Shown: positions 46,117-55,407, counted from the stretch's first letter. The stretch is DNA of 64,000 nt from Fusobacterium varium (GCA_900637705.1 LR134390.1:868001-932000), one strand, 5' to 3'. Translations and numbers: made by a program. The notes: generated by a model not told the origin, from the letters alone.

Positions 46117-46304
46117 TATGTAAAATTATTTTTATACATAAAATATGAATTATATTTTTTAAAATATTCTATATTTATATAAATCATTTGATAAAAATAT
46201 GAACAAATAAATATTTATTTTGTTTAATAGAAAAATCTATAGAATTTGATAGAATATAATACAGAATAGATGATATGAATGAAAACATTTAGGAGGAAAA
46301 AAGA

Positions 46305-46901
46305 ATGATTAATGGAATTTGGTGTGGAATGATAATTATTGGAGTGATTGTATCTATATTTACAGGAAAGATACAGGCAGTAACAGATTCAGCGATATCT
46401 TCAGCAGGAACAGCAGTAGAGATATCAATAGGATTGGTAGGGGTAATGGCATTGTGGCTTGGACTTATGAAAATAGCAGAGGAAGCAGGATTGGTAAAAG
46501 CAATGGGAAAAGCAATGAAACCTTTAATGATAAAGTTGTTCCCAGAAGTACCAGCAGATCACCCAGCAATGGGAAGTATGGTTGCAAATATGGCAGCAAA
46601 CTTTTTTGGACTTGGAAATGCAGCAACACCTCTTGGAATAAAAGCAATGCAGGAATTACAGGAACTGAATCCAAATAAAGATGAGGCATCAAATGCAATG
46701 GTAATGTTTTTAGCGATAAATACATCATCTGTAACTCTTATATCTTCAAGTGTAATAGCATACAGAACAGCAGCAGGTTCACTAAATGCAGCAGAAGTTA
46801 TAGCGCCAACAATAATAGCAACATTGGTATCAACAACAGTTGGAATAATAGCATGTAAAGTTTTACAGAAACTACCAGCATTTAAAAGAGAAGAAATTTA
46901 A
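46305..46901 (+). CDS. spmA: SpmA-like nucleoside-recognition (Gate) domain membrane protein
   Basis: 198 residues, about five helices, of the spore maturation protein A family (Gate domain). Typical blocks are AVEISIGLVGVMALWLGLMKIAEEAG, MVANMAANFFGLGNAATPLG and FLAINTSSVTLI. In Bacillus SpmA and SpmB act in spore-core dehydration, but homologues are widespread in non-sporulating bacteria, where they probably move a solute. AGGAGG ribosome site. Followed by spmB after 30 bases. Confidence 0.9.
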   Translation: MINGIWCGMIIIGVIVSIFTGKIQAVTDSAISSAGTAVEISIGLVGVMALWLGLMKIAEEAGLVKAMGKAMKPLMIKLFPEVPADHPAMGSMVANMAANFFGLGNAATPLGIKAMQELQELNPNKDEASNAMVMFLAINTSSVTLISSSVIAYRTAAGSLNAAEVIAPTIIATLVSTTVGIIACKVLQKLPAFKREEI

Positions 46902-46931
46902 GAAATAAAACAGATGAGGGAGGAATAAAAA

Positions 46932-47471
46932 ATGTTTGTAATAATAATGAATCAGATATCGTTATATGCAATACCAATGATAATATTTATAATAGTAGGA
47001 TATGCATTTTTGGTAAAAAAAGTAAAAGTATATGAAGTATTTTGTGAAGGAGCAAAGGAAGGCTTTACAACAGCGATAAGAATAATACCATTTTTAGTGG
47101 CAATGCTTGTGGCGATAGGAATATTTAGAAGTTCAGGCTGTATAGATATAATGATGAGAGTATTGGATCCAGTATTTTCAGCTATAGGAATGCCAGGGGA
47201 AGTATTACCAATGGCAATAATGAGACCATTGTCAGGGGGAGGAGCAACAGGAATAATGAATGACCTTATGCTCACATATGGGCCAGATTCGTTAATAGGA
47301 AGAATAGCATCAACAATGATGGGATCAACAGAAACAACATTCTATGTACTTGCAGTATATTTTGGAGCAGTAAGCATAAGAAAGACAAGACATGCAGTAG
47401 CAGCAGGACTTTTAGCAGATGTTGCTGGCTTGTTGACATCAGTATGGATTTGTAATTTAGTATTTAGATAA
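46932..47471 (+). CDS. spmB: SpmB-like nucleoside-recognition (Gate) domain membrane protein
   Basis: 179-residue partner of SpmA with the SpmB blocks EGAKEGFTTAIRIIPFLVAML, MAIMRPLSGGGATGIMNDL and MMGSTETTFYVLAVYFGAV. The pair probably forms one membrane complex. GGGAGGAA ribosome site. The long hairpin at 47486-47587 ends the transcript. Confidence 0.9.
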   Translation: MFVIIMNQISLYAIPMIIFIIVGYAFLVKKVKVYEVFCEGAKEGFTTAIRIIPFLVAMLVAIGIFRSSGCIDIMMRVLDPVFSAIGMPGEVLPMAIMRPLSGGGATGIMNDLMLTYGPDSLIGRIASTMMGSTETTFYVLAVYFGAVSIRKTRHAVAAGLLADVAGLLTSVWICNLVFR

Positions 47472-47485
47472 AATAAAAAGTAGTT

Positions 47486-47587
47486 GAGAATGAAAAGTAT
47501 TGAATTAAATTTTAGAAATTTTAAAAAGCATTTATAGTTGAAATTTCTAAAATTATATTTTTGATATATCTGTCATTCTCTTTTTTA
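47486..47587 (+). terminator. long nested terminator after spmB
   Basis: Outer stem GAGAATGA (47486-47493) with TCATTCTC (47573-47580); inner stem AATTTTAGAAATTT (47508-47521) with AAATTTCTAAAATT (47541-47554); then six T. Confidence 0.75.
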
Positions 47588-47696
47588 TTTAAAAGACAGA
47601 AAATTTAAAAAATATCTGGTATAATATGAATAGGTCTTTAATAATCTTAGATAGAATAATTAAAAACTTAAAATATGAAAAAATGAGGTGTTTTTT

Positions 47697-49160
47697 ATGG
47701 CAATATTTGATTCTAGAAAGTACGCAGTAACATTAAAACTTATTTTTCTAAAAGCAGTATATGAGATTTTTCCGGATATTGAAGTAGAGATAGAACATTC
47801 TTTGAATAATGGAACATATGGGACAGTAACAAAAGGAGAAAAGATAACTGAAGAAGGTATTAAAAAAATAGATAAAAAAATGAAAGAAATTATAGAAAAA
47901 GGGTATCCAATAACATTAGTATGTCGAGATAATGAAACTTTGAAAGGTAAAAGTAGCAGTATACCAAGGAAAGATATAAGAACATTACTTGATAATTCTG
48001 GTTGGTCTGAAATAATGGAGTACGAAATAGATGGATATTTTGATTATGTTTATGAGGAACCATATTCTTCTACAAAAGATGTAAAATTATATGAAATATC
48101 TTTATATAATGGAGGCTTTTTAATAAAGTATCCAACAAAAAATCCTAATGAGCTTCCACCATATATAGATAATCCAAAAATGGCAAAAGTATTTCAAGAA
48201 ACAGGACGTTGGAATAGCATTTTAGATGTATCTACTATCGGAAGTCTGAATGAAAAAGTATTAAAAGGTGAAATTCCAGAGTTAATAAGAATAAATGAAG
48301 CTCTTCATCATAAAAATATTAGTAAAATAGCTGATCAGATAGCAGCAAATAAAGATATAAAACTGGTAACTATTGCTGGTCCTTCTTCTTCTGGAAAAAC
48401 AACATTCAGCAAAAGATTATATCTTCACTTAAGAGCTAATGAAATAACTCCAATAGTTATATCTTTAGATGATTATTATATTGGAAGAAAAAATGTTCCT
48501 CTTGATGAAAATGGAAATAAAGATTATGAAACTATTGATGCTCTAGATTTGAAATTACTAAATGAAAATTTAAAAGAACTTATAGCTGGAAAAGAAGTAG
48601 AAATCCCAGAGTATAATTTTATCAGTGGAGAAAGAGAGAAAAAAGGAAAAATGATGAAAGTTCCAGAAAATGGGCTTATAATCATTGAAGGGATACATGG
48701 ACTTAATGAAAAATTAACTGTATCTATACCTAAGAAAAATAAATTTAAAATATATGTAAGCTGCTTGACACAATTAAATATAGATAGACATAATAGGATA
48801 GCAACAAGTGATGTAAGAGAAATTAGGCGTCTTGTAAGGGATAGTATGGCTAGAGATACATTTGTTGAGGAAACTATTGCTATGTGGGATTCTGTAAGGA
48901 AAGGGGAAGAAAAATATATTTTTCCATTTCAAGAAGATGCAGATGTAATGTTCAATTCTAATTTAGTATATGAATTAGGAGTATTGAAAAGATATGCTAT
49001 AAGAGAATTGATAAAGGTAAAAATAGATAGTCCTTATTACAAAGAAGCCAAAAGACTTATGAAATTTTTATATTGTTTTGTTGATATAGACTCTAAGTAT
49101 ATTCCAGATGATTCGATACTTAAAGAATTTATTGGAGATAGCATTTTTTATAAATATTAA
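47697..49160 (+). CDS. uridine kinase-like nucleoside kinase with SAD-like N-terminal domain
   Basis: 487 residues. The C-terminal half is a phosphoribulokinase/uridine kinase domain with P-loop TIAGPSSSGKTTFSKRL, SLDDYYIGR and GIHGLNEKLT. The N-terminal half resembles the second additional domain of threonyl-tRNA synthetases (IEHSLNNGTYGTV), an architecture known for TM0751-like nucleoside kinases; the usual TGS domain before it is not present. It should phosphorylate uridine/cytidine or a related nucleoside. GTG 47688 is in frame, but GAGG spacing favours ATG 47697. Confidence 0.87.
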   Translation: MAIFDSRKYAVTLKLIFLKAVYEIFPDIEVEIEHSLNNGTYGTVTKGEKITEEGIKKIDKKMKEIIEKGYPITLVCRDNETLKGKSSSIPRKDIRTLLDNSGWSEIMEYEIDGYFDYVYEEPYSSTKDVKLYEISLYNGGFLIKYPTKNPNELPPYIDNPKMAKVFQETGRWNSILDVSTIGSLNEKVLKGEIPELIRINEALHHKNISKIADQIAANKDIKLVTIAGPSSSGKTTFSKRLYLHLRANEITPIVISLDDYYIGRKNVPLDENGNKDYETIDALDLKLLNENLKELIAGKEVEIPEYNFISGEREKKGKMMKVPENGLIIIEGIHGLNEKLTVSIPKKNKFKIYVSCLTQLNIDRHNRIATSDVREIRRLVRDSMARDTFVEETIAMWDSVRKGEEKYIFPFQEDADVMFNSNLVYELGVLKRYAIRELIKVKIDSPYYKEAKRLMKFLYCFVDIDSKYIPDDSILKEFIGDSIFYKY

Positions 49161-49188
49161 TTAAAAAGAATAGTCTAGTATTATTACT

Positions 49189-49256
49189 AAAAAAGGAGTT
49201 GTTACAAATTGATGATTTTTAATCACTTATTTGAACAATTCCTTTTTCTTTTCAGC
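49189..49256 (+). terminator. terminator after the nucleoside kinase gene
   Basis: AAAAAGGAGTTGTT pairs with AACAATTCCTTTTT (one G-T pair), a wide hairpin ending in T runs. Confidence 0.7.
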
Positions 49257-49319
49257 ATTTTTATTTTGAGCTCAGTAACTTCTTTTTTTATTAAAATAAA
49301 AATTAACAGAAGTCTATAA
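49212..49319 (+). CDS. possible small hydrophobic peptide (35 residues)
   Basis: Frame MIFNHLFEQFLFLFSIFIL...FFIKIKINRSL: one predicted membrane helix then a basic tail. AAGGAG lies 13 bases before the ATG (10 before an alternative TTG). The start lies inside the loop of the preceding terminator, so expression is doubtful. Size and form resemble type I toxin peptides, but no antitoxin RNA was seen. Confidence 0.25.
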   Translation: MIFNHLFEQFLFLFSIFILSSVTSFFIKIKINRSL

Positions 49320-49425
49320 AATAATTTCTATTTTTTATATAAAAAAACTGCATAATCAATAAAATAAATTATATTTTGTAACATTCTCTTTTAAAATCAT
49401 CTTTTTTATTTTTATAAATAATAAA

Positions 49426-49460
49426 AATCCTGCTAATATTTTTATAAAAGCAGGATAATT
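49426..49460 (-). terminator. terminator of the ABC-F gene
   Basis: On the minus strand ATCCTGCTT...AGCAGGATTTTTATT: an 8-bp stem followed by T runs, eight bases past the stop. Confidence 0.8.
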
Positions 49461-49466
49461 ATTAAT

Positions 49467-51092
49467 TTATTCAGCATATAGTTCTTCTAATCTTTGCTGT
49501 ACATTTTCATCTTCAAGGTATTCATCATAAGTCATCATTTTATCAAGGATTCCATTAGGAGTTATTTCAATGATTCTGTTTGCAACTGTTTGAATAAATT
49601 CATGGTCATGAGCTCCGAAAAGAATAGTTCCTTTAAAATTGATAAGAGCCTTATTCAATGATGTAATAGATTCTAGATCTAAATGGTCATTAGGATTATC
49701 AAACATAAGAACATTAGCATTTGTAAGCATCATTCTAGAAAGCATACATCTTACCTTTTCTCCTCCTGAAAGAACTGTACAGCTTTTCATTGCATCTTCA
49801 CCTGTAAAAAGCATTCTTCCTAGGAATCCTCTTACAAAAACATCATGCTGATCAGGAGAATAAGGTCTTAGCCAATCAATAAGGTTAAGATCTTTATTTT
49901 CAAAGAATTTACTATTATCTTTAGGCATATAGGCTTGAGTTGTAGTTACACCCCAAGTATATGAACCAGAATCAGGTTCCATTTCTCCAGCAAGTATAGA
50001 TAATAGAGTTGTTTTAACAATATCGTTTTTAGCAAGGAAAACAACTTTATCTCCTGTATTGATAGTAAATGTAAGATTGTCAAGTATTTTAATTCCATCA
50101 ATAGTTTTAGTCAGATTTTCAACTTTAAGAAGGTTATTTCCTGCCTCTCTTTCCTGTTTGAATTCAATAAATGGATATTTTCTATTTGATACCTGCATAT
50201 CCTCTAATTGAAGTTTATCAAGAAGTTTCTTTCTTGAAGTAGCTTGTCTAGATTTTGAAGCATTGGCACTGAATCTAGCAATAAACTCCTGTAGTTCTTG
50301 TCTTTTTTGTTCAATCTTCTTATTTTTTGAAGAAAGAAGTTTTACCATAAGTTCATTTGACTCATACCAGAAATCATAGTTTCCTACATACATCTTAACT
50401 TTTCCATAGTCAATATCAGTAATATGAGTACAAACTTTATTTAAAAAGTGTCTGTCATGTGACACTACTATAACAGTAGTATTGTCTAGGTCCATAAGGA
50501 AGTTTTCAAGCCAAGATATAGCTTTGATGTCAAGTCCGTTAGTAGGCTCATCTAAAAGAAGTACATCTGGTTGTCCAAATAAAGCTTGTGCTAGGAGTAT
50601 CTTAACTTTTTCAGGCTCAGTAAGTTCTTTCATAAGCTTATGATGAGATTCAATCCCTATCCCTAATCCCATCAAAAGAGTTTCAGCTTCTGTTTCAGCT
50701 TCCCAACCATTTAGTTCAGCAAATTCTCCTTCTAATTCAGCAGCTCTTAAACCATCTTCATCAGTAAATTCACTTTTTGCATATATGGCATTTTTTTCTA
50801 CAATGATATCCCAAAGTTTTTTATGTCCCATAAGAACAACATTAAGCACTTCATCTTCTTCATGGGCAAAGTGATCCTGCTTCAATACAGCCATTCTCTT
50901 ATTTTTTTTATCAAAAATTATTTCTCCTTCTGTCGGATCAAGATCTCCAGAAAGTATTTTAACAAATGTAGATTTTCCAGCACCATTTGCTCCTATAAGA
51001 CCATAACAGTTTCCAGGAGTAAATTTAAGATTAACATCTTCAAATAGTTTTCTTCCAGAAAATCTCATTCCAAGATTACTAGTAGCTATCAT
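49467..51092 (-). CDS. ABC-F family ATPase (YkpA/YbiT-like)
   Basis: Cytosolic twin-ABC protein of 541 residues without membrane helices, of the ABC-F class that acts on ribosomes. The first site is complete: GANGAGKSTFV, a signature near LTEPEKVKILLAQAL, Walker B LLLDEPTNGLD. The second site is degenerate: AKNDIVKTTLL in place of a canonical Walker A, LSGGEKVRCMLS intact, and MFDNPNDHLD, where the catalytic Glu is Asn. The linker (SSKNKKIEQKRQELQEF) is present. Divergent from the flavin oxidoreductase gene. Antibiotic resistance is not implied. Confidence 0.88.
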   Translation of the reverse strand: MIATSNLGMRFSGRKLFEDVNLKFTPGNCYGLIGANGAGKSTFVKILSGDLDPTEGEIIFDKKNKRMAVLKQDHFAHEEDEVLNVVLMGHKKLWDIIVEKNAIYAKSEFTDEDGLRAAELEGEFAELNGWEAETEAETLLMGLGIGIESHHKLMKELTEPEKVKILLAQALFGQPDVLLLDEPTNGLDIKAISWLENFLMDLDNTTVIVVSHDRHFLNKVCTHITDIDYGKVKMYVGNYDFWYESNELMVKLLSSKNKKIEQKRQELQEFIARFSANASKSRQATSRKKLLDKLQLEDMQVSNRKYPFIEFKQEREAGNNLLKVENLTKTIDGIKILDNLTFTINTGDKVVFLAKNDIVKTTLLSILAGEMEPDSGSYTWGVTTTQAYMPKDNSKFFENKDLNLIDWLRPYSPDQHDVFVRGFLGRMLFTGEDAMKSCTVLSGGEKVRCMLSRMMLTNANVLMFDNPNDHLDLESITSLNKALINFKGTILFGAHDHEFIQTVANRIIEITPNGILDKMMTYDEYLEDENVQQRLEELYAE

Positions 51093-51313
51093 TTAATATA
51101 TATCCTCCTATAAATTTTACTTTTATACGTATTCAAAAAATCATTATATTATACCATAGTTATTGACAATTTAGCAATAGAAGTTTAGTTTATATTAAAA
51201 ATTATTTATTTATTTTTTTTTAAACTTTATCTCTAAAAATCAAAAAAATTTGAATGAGATTATAAAAAGTATGATATAATATTACATCAAAGTAAAATTT
51301 CAGTGAGGGAAAA

Positions 51314-52273
51314 ATGCCAAAATTATTTGATAGTATAAAAATAAAAAATATAAAAATAAAAAATAGAATAGTTCTTCCACCATTAGTAAGATTTTCAATG
51401 GTAGGAAAAGATGGCTTTGTCACAGATAGAGTAGTTGAATGGTATAGAGATGTTTGTGCTGGTGGAATTGGTATGGTTATAGTGGAAGCTTCTGCTGTGG
51501 CAGAAGATGGAAAGTTGAGAGATAATCAGTTGGGAATATGGAATGATAAATTTATAGCTGGACTTAAAAGAATAGCTGGTGTATGTCATGAGTATGCTGT
51601 TCCTGCTCTTATTCAACTTCATCATGCAGGGTTCAAAGAAGGAATAAAAGATGTTCCTGAACATATTTTAGATGAAATATTAGAAAATTTTAAAATGGCT
51701 TTTAATAGAGCGAAAAAAGCAGGATTCGATGGAATAGAAATTCATGGAGCTCATACTTATCTTATATCGCAATTAAATTCTAGATTATGGAATTTAAGAG
51801 AAGATAAATATGGAGGAACTTTTGAAAAAAGAATGTATTTCTCAAAAAAGCTTATAGAAGAAACAAGGATGATTTTTAATGATGATTTTATTTTAGGATA
51901 TAGAATGGGTGGAAATGAACCAGAACTAAAAGATGGGATAGCAATAGCAAAATATCTTGAGAAACTTGGAGTAGATATACTTCATGTATCAAGTGGAGTT
52001 CCAGATCCTATATTTAAACAGGAAAGAAAAATAGAAATGCCAGAAGAATTTCCTTTGGACTGGGTAATATATATGGGAACGGAAATTAAAAAACATGTAA
52101 ATATACCAGTGATTGGAGTAAGGAAAATAAAAAAAGAGATAGAAGCAAGCTGGCTTATAGAAAATGAACTTTTAGATTTTGTAGCAGTGGGAAGAGCAAT
52201 GATAGCAAGACCTAACTGGGCAGAAGCAGCAAAAAAGGAGTATGAAAAAAGAAATGGAATTGAAGAGTCTTGA
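51314..52273 (+). CDS. Old Yellow Enzyme-family NADH:flavin oxidoreductase
   Basis: 319-residue FMN TIM-barrel enzyme of the OYE family. KNRIVLPPLVRF begins it, EIHGAHTYLISQLNSRLWNLREDKYGG is the diagnostic long block with the substrate-binding His, and FVAVGRAMIARPNW ends the FMN site. There is no C-terminal iron-sulfur/FAD extension, so it is a simple ene-reductase type. Its end overlaps the start of earP by 32 bases. Confidence 0.9.
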   Translation: MPKLFDSIKIKNIKIKNRIVLPPLVRFSMVGKDGFVTDRVVEWYRDVCAGGIGMVIVEASAVAEDGKLRDNQLGIWNDKFIAGLKRIAGVCHEYAVPALIQLHHAGFKEGIKDVPEHILDEILENFKMAFNRAKKAGFDGIEIHGAHTYLISQLNSRLWNLREDKYGGTFEKRMYFSKKLIEETRMIFNDDFILGYRMGGNEPELKDGIAIAKYLEKLGVDILHVSSGVPDPIFKQERKIEMPEEFPLDWVIYMGTEIKKHVNIPVIGVRKIKKEIEASWLIENELLDFVAVGRAMIARPNWAEAAKKEYEKRNGIEES

Positions 52274-53420
52274 CATATTTTGTGAAATAATAGATAATTT
52301 TGGAGATATTGGGGTAGTTTATAGATTGGGAAAGGAATTTAGAGAACTATTTGGAAAGAATGTGCAAATAAGAGTGATACTTAATAGACTTGATGAATTT
52401 ATCAATATAAATTCAAATGTAAAAAATATTCCAAATCAAGAAATAGATGGAATTCAGTATGTTACATATGAATATGTTAAGAAAAATATGTGTACTTTTT
52501 TTACTGCAAATGTTATAATAGAAGCCTTTGGGTGTACAATACCTGAGGAGTATATGAAAGAAGCTTATGAGCATTCAGAACTCTTGATAAATCTGGAATA
52601 TCTTTCAGCAGAAGATTGGATAGAGAGTTGTCATTTACAAGAGTCACCAAGTGGAAAAGGAAAATTGAAAAAAATATTTTTTATGCCTGGATTTACTGAA
52701 AAAAGTGGTGGAGTTATAGCTGATTCACTTTATCTCAAAAGAATAAAAAAAGTGATTGAAAATAAAGAATATTATCAGAAAAAATATTTTTCAGAAATAG
52801 GAAATATAGATAATAAAATCATAGGAACAGTATTTTCATATGAAAAAAACTTTGCTCCATTACTTAGAGATTTAAAGTCATTAGATAAAGAAGTATTAAT
52901 TTTAGCTATGGGAGAAAAGACTCAGAAAGGTTTTGAAAATTTTTTTGAGAAAAATTTTATAGAAAAGCTTGGAAATATTTATAAATATGGTAAAATAGAA
53001 GTACAGTTCTATAAATTTTTGAGTCAGGAAGATTATGAAGAATTGATAAATCTGACAGATTTTAATTTTGTAAGGGGTGAAGACTCTTTTATAAGGGCAG
53101 TACTTACAGGAAAACCGTATCTATGGCATATTTACTGTCAGGAAGATTATGCACATATGGATAAAATAGAAGGATTTTTGGATAAATATGAAAAATACCT
53201 AAAAGGGAAAACTTCAGAAAAATATTTATCTGAATATAGGAAGCTTTTTAAAGATTACAATTTTAGAAGAGAAAATTCTTTAGACGAAGGAAAAGAAGAA
53301 TATTTATTTTTCTTCAATAATCTAAAGGAGATAGAAAGATGTAATTCTCTATTTAGAGATTTTCTTATCTCAAACTGTAATCTTATAAATAAAATAAAAG
53401 ATTTTATAGAGAAATTTTAG
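52242..53420 (+). CDS. earP: EF-P arginine rhamnosyltransferase EarP
   Basis: Glycosyltransferase that attaches rhamnose from dTDP-rhamnose to Arg32 of elongation factor P. Conserved blocks: DIFCEIIDNFGDIGVVYRLG, VIIEAFGCTIPEEYM, LINLEYLSAEDWIESCH, FFMPGFTEKSGG, and the active-site segment FVRGEDSFIRAVLTGKPYLWHIY. 392 residues, normal for the family. AAAGGAG lies two bases before ATG 52242; ATG 52254 is an alternative start. The next gene, 12 bases on, is efp, its substrate, whose residue 32 is Arg. Confidence 0.93.
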   Translation: MKKEMELKSLDIFCEIIDNFGDIGVVYRLGKEFRELFGKNVQIRVILNRLDEFININSNVKNIPNQEIDGIQYVTYEYVKKNMCTFFTANVIIEAFGCTIPEEYMKEAYEHSELLINLEYLSAEDWIESCHLQESPSGKGKLKKIFFMPGFTEKSGGVIADSLYLKRIKKVIENKEYYQKKYFSEIGNIDNKIIGTVFSYEKNFAPLLRDLKSLDKEVLILAMGEKTQKGFENFFEKNFIEKLGNIYKYGKIEVQFYKFLSQEDYEELINLTDFNFVRGEDSFIRAVLTGKPYLWHIYCQEDYAHMDKIEGFLDKYEKYLKGKTSEKYLSEYRKLFKDYNFRRENSLDEGKEEYLFFFNNLKEIERCNSLFRDFLISNCNLINKIKDFIEKF

Positions 53421-53431
53421 GAGGTCAAAAA

Positions 53432-53995
53432 ATGAAAATAGCTCAAGAGTTAAGAGCAGGAAGTACAATTAAGATTGGGAATGATCCATTTGTAGTTTTA
53501 AAATCAGAGTACAACAAATCAGGAAGAAATGCTGCAGTGGTAAAGTTCAAAATGAAAAATTTATTAAATGGTAATATTTCAGATGCTGTTTATAAAGCAG
53601 ATGAAAAGATGGACGATATCAGACTTGATAAAGTTAAAACAGTTTACTCTTATAATGATGGAAGTTTCTATGTATTCTCAAATCCAGAAACTTGGGATCA
53701 AGTAGAACTTAAAGAAGAAGATTTAGGAGATGCTATTAATTATCTAGAAGAAGGAATGGAATTAGATGTAATATACTACGAATCTACTCCAGTTGCTGTA
53801 GAATTGCCAACTTTCCTTGAAAGACAAATTGAATATACTGAACCAGGACTAAGAGGAGATACTACTGGAAAAGTAATGAAACCAGCTAGAATCAACACTG
53901 GATTTGAAGTTCAAGTTCCTCTATTTGTTGAGCAAGGTGAATGGATTAAAATTGATACTAGAACAAATGAGTATGTAGAAAGAATCAAAAAATAA
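53432..53995 (+). CDS. efp: translation elongation factor P (Arg32 type)
   Basis: 187 residues, full length, three beta-barrel domains; it binds between P and E sites and rescues polyproline stalling. The tip of domain I reads EYNKSGRNAA with Arg at exactly residue 32, the residue rhamnosylated by EarP, not the Lys used by EpmA. YLEEGMELDVIYYESTPVAVELP and the C-terminal signature GLRGDTTGKVMKPARINTG follow. AGGAGG ribosome site; downstream of earP in the same transcript. Confidence 0.97.
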   Translation: MKIAQELRAGSTIKIGNDPFVVLKSEYNKSGRNAAVVKFKMKNLLNGNISDAVYKADEKMDDIRLDKVKTVYSYNDGSFYVFSNPETWDQVELKEEDLGDAINYLEEGMELDVIYYESTPVAVELPTFLERQIEYTEPGLRGDTTGKVMKPARINTGFEVQVPLFVEQGEWIKIDTRTNEYVERIKK

Positions 53996-54005
53996 TTTTT
54001 TAAAT

Positions 54006-54039
54006 AAAAGCTGATCGAATGACTTGGGTCAGCTTTTTA
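54006..54039 (+). terminator. terminator after efp
   Basis: AAAAGCTGA pairs with TCAGCTTTT, followed by T. Confidence 0.8.
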
Positions 54040-54064
54040 ATTATATTAATTAAGTGGGGTCAGT

Positions 54065-54802
54065 ATGGGTAAGAATAAATTTGATGCTATTTTAGAAAAA
54101 GTAATGAAAATTCGTGGAGTGAAAATAAATAGAGAAAACTTCTTAAATAAAGAATTATCTAACTATTTTTCTGAGGATATAGTAAAAAAAGCTGTTCAAG
54201 ATAATCCAGCTATTGCAGGAATAGAAGTTGCTGAAATAAATAAAATAGCAGATAAAGTAATTGCGTATGAAATAAGACAATCTACTTTTATTTCGACAAT
54301 TATAGGAATTCCAGGAGGAATAGCTGTTGCAGGAACTATTGCTATTGACATTACTCAATATTTAGGACATATAATTAGAATAACTCAAAAGTTAGCTTAT
54401 CTTTATGGCTGGAAGGATATGTTTGATGAAAATGAGGAATTAAGCAAGGATACCATTGAGCGTATGACTTTGCTTATGGGTGTAATGTTTGGAGTGGATT
54501 TAGCAGATAATGCTGTAGTTAAGCTTGCTCAAAGTGCTGCTTTAAATATAGAAAAGAAAATATTACAGAAAGCATTGACAAGAAGTGCTGTATATCCAAT
54601 AATTAAGAAAGCAGCTTCTATATTGGGAATAAGAATCAGTCAGCAGAGTTTTTCCATAGGAGTAAGTAAGTCTATTCCTTACATAGGAGGAATAATATCA
54701 GGGATAGTTACTTATATAACAATGAAGCCACTTGCTCTTAATCTACAGGAGGCTTTATCAGAACTTCCTTTGGCAGATATAAGTTTTTATAAAAATAAAT
54801 AA
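54065..54802 (+). CDS. EcsC-like protein
   Basis: 245 residues with the EcsC-family outline: a hydrophobic hairpin GIPGGIAVAGTIAIDITQYLG followed by KLAYLYGWKDMF, and a second hydrophobic segment SIPYIGGIISGIVTYITM near the end. EcsC in Bacillus is the third product of the ecs ABC locus, but lone homologues of unknown role are common. It starts at ATG 54065 after GTGGGG. Probably peripheral to the membrane. Confidence 0.7.
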   Translation: MGKNKFDAILEKVMKIRGVKINRENFLNKELSNYFSEDIVKKAVQDNPAIAGIEVAEINKIADKVIAYEIRQSTFISTIIGIPGGIAVAGTIAIDITQYLGHIIRITQKLAYLYGWKDMFDENEELSKDTIERMTLLMGVMFGVDLADNAVVKLAQSAALNIEKKILQKALTRSAVYPIIKKAASILGIRISQQSFSIGVSKSIPYIGGIISGIVTYITMKPLALNLQEALSELPLADISFYKNK

Positions 54803-54808
54803 TTAAGT

Positions 54809-54870
54809 AAGGATGATTTTCAAATAGAAAAGTTATAAATTTTTATTTGAGTGAATCATCCTTTTATTTT
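54809..54870 (+). terminator. terminator after the EcsC-like gene
   Basis: AAGGATGATT pairs with AATCATCCTT around an inner CAAATA/TATTTG stem, then T runs. Confidence 0.75.
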
Positions 54871-54883
54871 TAGCAATAAATAT

Positions 54884-55407
54884 TTAGATGCTGTATTCTT
54901 CCTCATCTTCACTGTCTTCATCATCATCTGTATCTTCATATTTTTCAGGATTTAGATAGACATGCTTATATGAGAGTTTTTTGAAAAGTTGGTATAAAAA
55001 TGAATTTATAAACATTCCAATAATTCCTCGGACAATAAGAATGAGCATAATTGAATATTCTAATTTAAAATTAAAATTATTATAGGAATTCAAATATTGT
55101 GCTGGTAAAATTAAAATGAGAGAAACTATAACTGATAAAACAGCAGAAGTAACCCAAGCTGAAGCTAGAAAACCTAAAAAATATGAAACTTTATAATATT
55201 TGTCTATTTTAAAATATATGATATATGCAATTAAAAACAGAAAACCAAGAATGATTCCCACTATATTAGTATTGTGGTAAAGCATAAAGCTAAGCCAGAA
55301 TGTTGCTGCTGTAATAAGCAGATAAACTGCTGATATTCCAAGAATAAAATAATCAAAATATTTCTCTTTCTCTCTTTCGTAACACTCTCTTATATTTTTT
55401 TCATCAT
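54884..55407 (-). CDS. small polytopic membrane protein, one frameshift
   Basis: Unrecognised protein of about 174 residues after correction, with four or five hydrophobic helices and a very acidic C terminus (EDTDDDEDSEDEE). The open part starts at 55285, but the same frame continues upstream through a first helix (FILGISAVYLLITAATFWL). At 55395-55401 a T7 run (A7 in the gene) must gain one base to reach an ATG at 55407 that has GGAGG seven bases before it. Function unknown. Confidence 0.6.

Noticed and set aside
46305-47471. Evidence of sporulation
   Set aside because: SpmA/SpmB homologues are common in non-sporulating bacteria and no other sporulation gene is present here.
49467-51092. 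Antibiotic resistance ABC-F gene
   Set aside because: It resembles the housekeeping YkpA/YbiT branch, and nothing in the context suggests resistance.
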